Origin: Bacteroidota bacterium
GTDB taxonomy: Bacteria > Bacteroidota > Ignavibacteria > SZUA-365 > JAADGX01
Assembly (NCBI GenBank): GCA_024276335.1
Contig: JAJRXL010000168.1
Location: 1 to 6,063 of the forward strand
Length of the DNA: 6,063 nt
Reading direction: 5' to 3'
Shown here: positions 5,913 to 6,063 of the stretch, one piece after another
How the letters are laid out: each line of letters starts with the position of its first letter
Position numbering within the stretch: the stretch's first letter is position 1
Made by a program: the position numbers and the translations under genes
The notes under the pieces: generated by a model
What the model was told of the DNA's origin: nothing
The model's database searches: none
What the model saw: only the letters and a program-made list of their open reading frames with translations

Positions 5913-6063
5913 ACCTCGCCGTCAGTATGTACTGGACCAGGTTCGATACGCTCCACGCGAGAATCCTTCAACACTTTTCTCAACGATATTTTTTCAGCGG
6001 TTCCTTCCACAACCGCGATGTCGTAGCGCCGGAGTTTCTTGAACGGTTTATTCGAGGGGGAAA
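5909..6063 (-). CDS. Hypothetical protein, C-terminal fragment
   Basis: A minus-strand frame is open from the window edge (first full codon at 6061) to a TAA at 5911-5909, giving 50 residues of the 3' end of a gene. The fragment is rich in charged residues (KPFKKLRRYDIAVVEGTAEK, then further K, R and E, ending DGEV), like the end of a soluble protein. I do not recognise the family. The opposite strand is also open here (from an ATG at 5927), but that product is rich in Phe, His and Arg and has no SD, which looks more like an antisense shadow. The stop overlaps the acyltransferase TAA in a convergent arrangement. With only 50 codons visible, a chance open frame cannot be excluded. Confidence 0.45.
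   Translation of the reverse strand, partial: SPSNKPFKKLRRYDIAVVEGTAEKISLRKVLKDSRVERIEPGPVHTDGEV

Noticed and set aside
5927..6063. A plus-strand open frame starting at an ATG after the acyltransferase
   Set aside because: It has no Shine-Dalgarno site and a Phe/His/Arg-rich product. The opposite strand has the more protein-like composition, although neither is proven.

Overview
The window looks like an ordinary housekeeping stretch of a Gram-negative-type bacterial chromosome with a GC content in the mid-50s by eye. I see no mobile elements, CRISPR arrays, tRNA or rRNA genes. The methyltransferase and acyltransferase sequences, the A-rich and often SD-poor starts, the truncated amidase-like protein and a TTTG-N19-TAnnTTTG promoter candidate lean toward the FCB group (Bacteroidota, Chlorobi or Ignavibacteria-like). 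That is an inference from family resemblance and is not secure.

Minus strand, 4188 down to 1: five genes run head to tail with almost no space between them. In transcription order they are an NAD-type isocitrate dehydrogenase, a 12-helix DHA1/TetA-like major facilitator transporter, a GAF-SpoIIE-type (PP2C-like) serine phosphatase, a YajQ-family protein, and the first 69 codons of an exported protein that leaves the window. The junctions are TGATG, ATGA, a 3-base gap with a Shine-Dalgarno site lying over the previous stop, and ATGA. This indicates one transcript with translational coupling.

A 160-base divergent intergenic region (4189-4348) separates this operon from the plus-strand genes. 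It holds a Bacteroidota-type promoter candidate for the isocitrate dehydrogenase and a small imperfect inverted repeat.

Plus strand, 4349 to 5912: a UbiE/MenG quinone C-methyltransferase is followed, after 100 bases, by a PlsC-superfamily acyltransferase. The acyltransferase has unusual catalytic motifs (HX4E instead of HX4D, FPQTTR instead of FPEGTR). Its stop overlaps the stop of a probable convergent minus-strand gene, of which only the last 50 codons are in the window.

Functionally, the window joins central carbon oxidation (isocitrate to 2-oxoglutarate, giving NADH), respiratory quinone synthesis and membrane lipid acylation. A small signalling pair (phosphatase and YajQ) is embedded in the operon. 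I found no clearly novel system. The points most worth a second look are the acyltransferase motif changes and the tight coupling of metabolic, transport and signalling genes.
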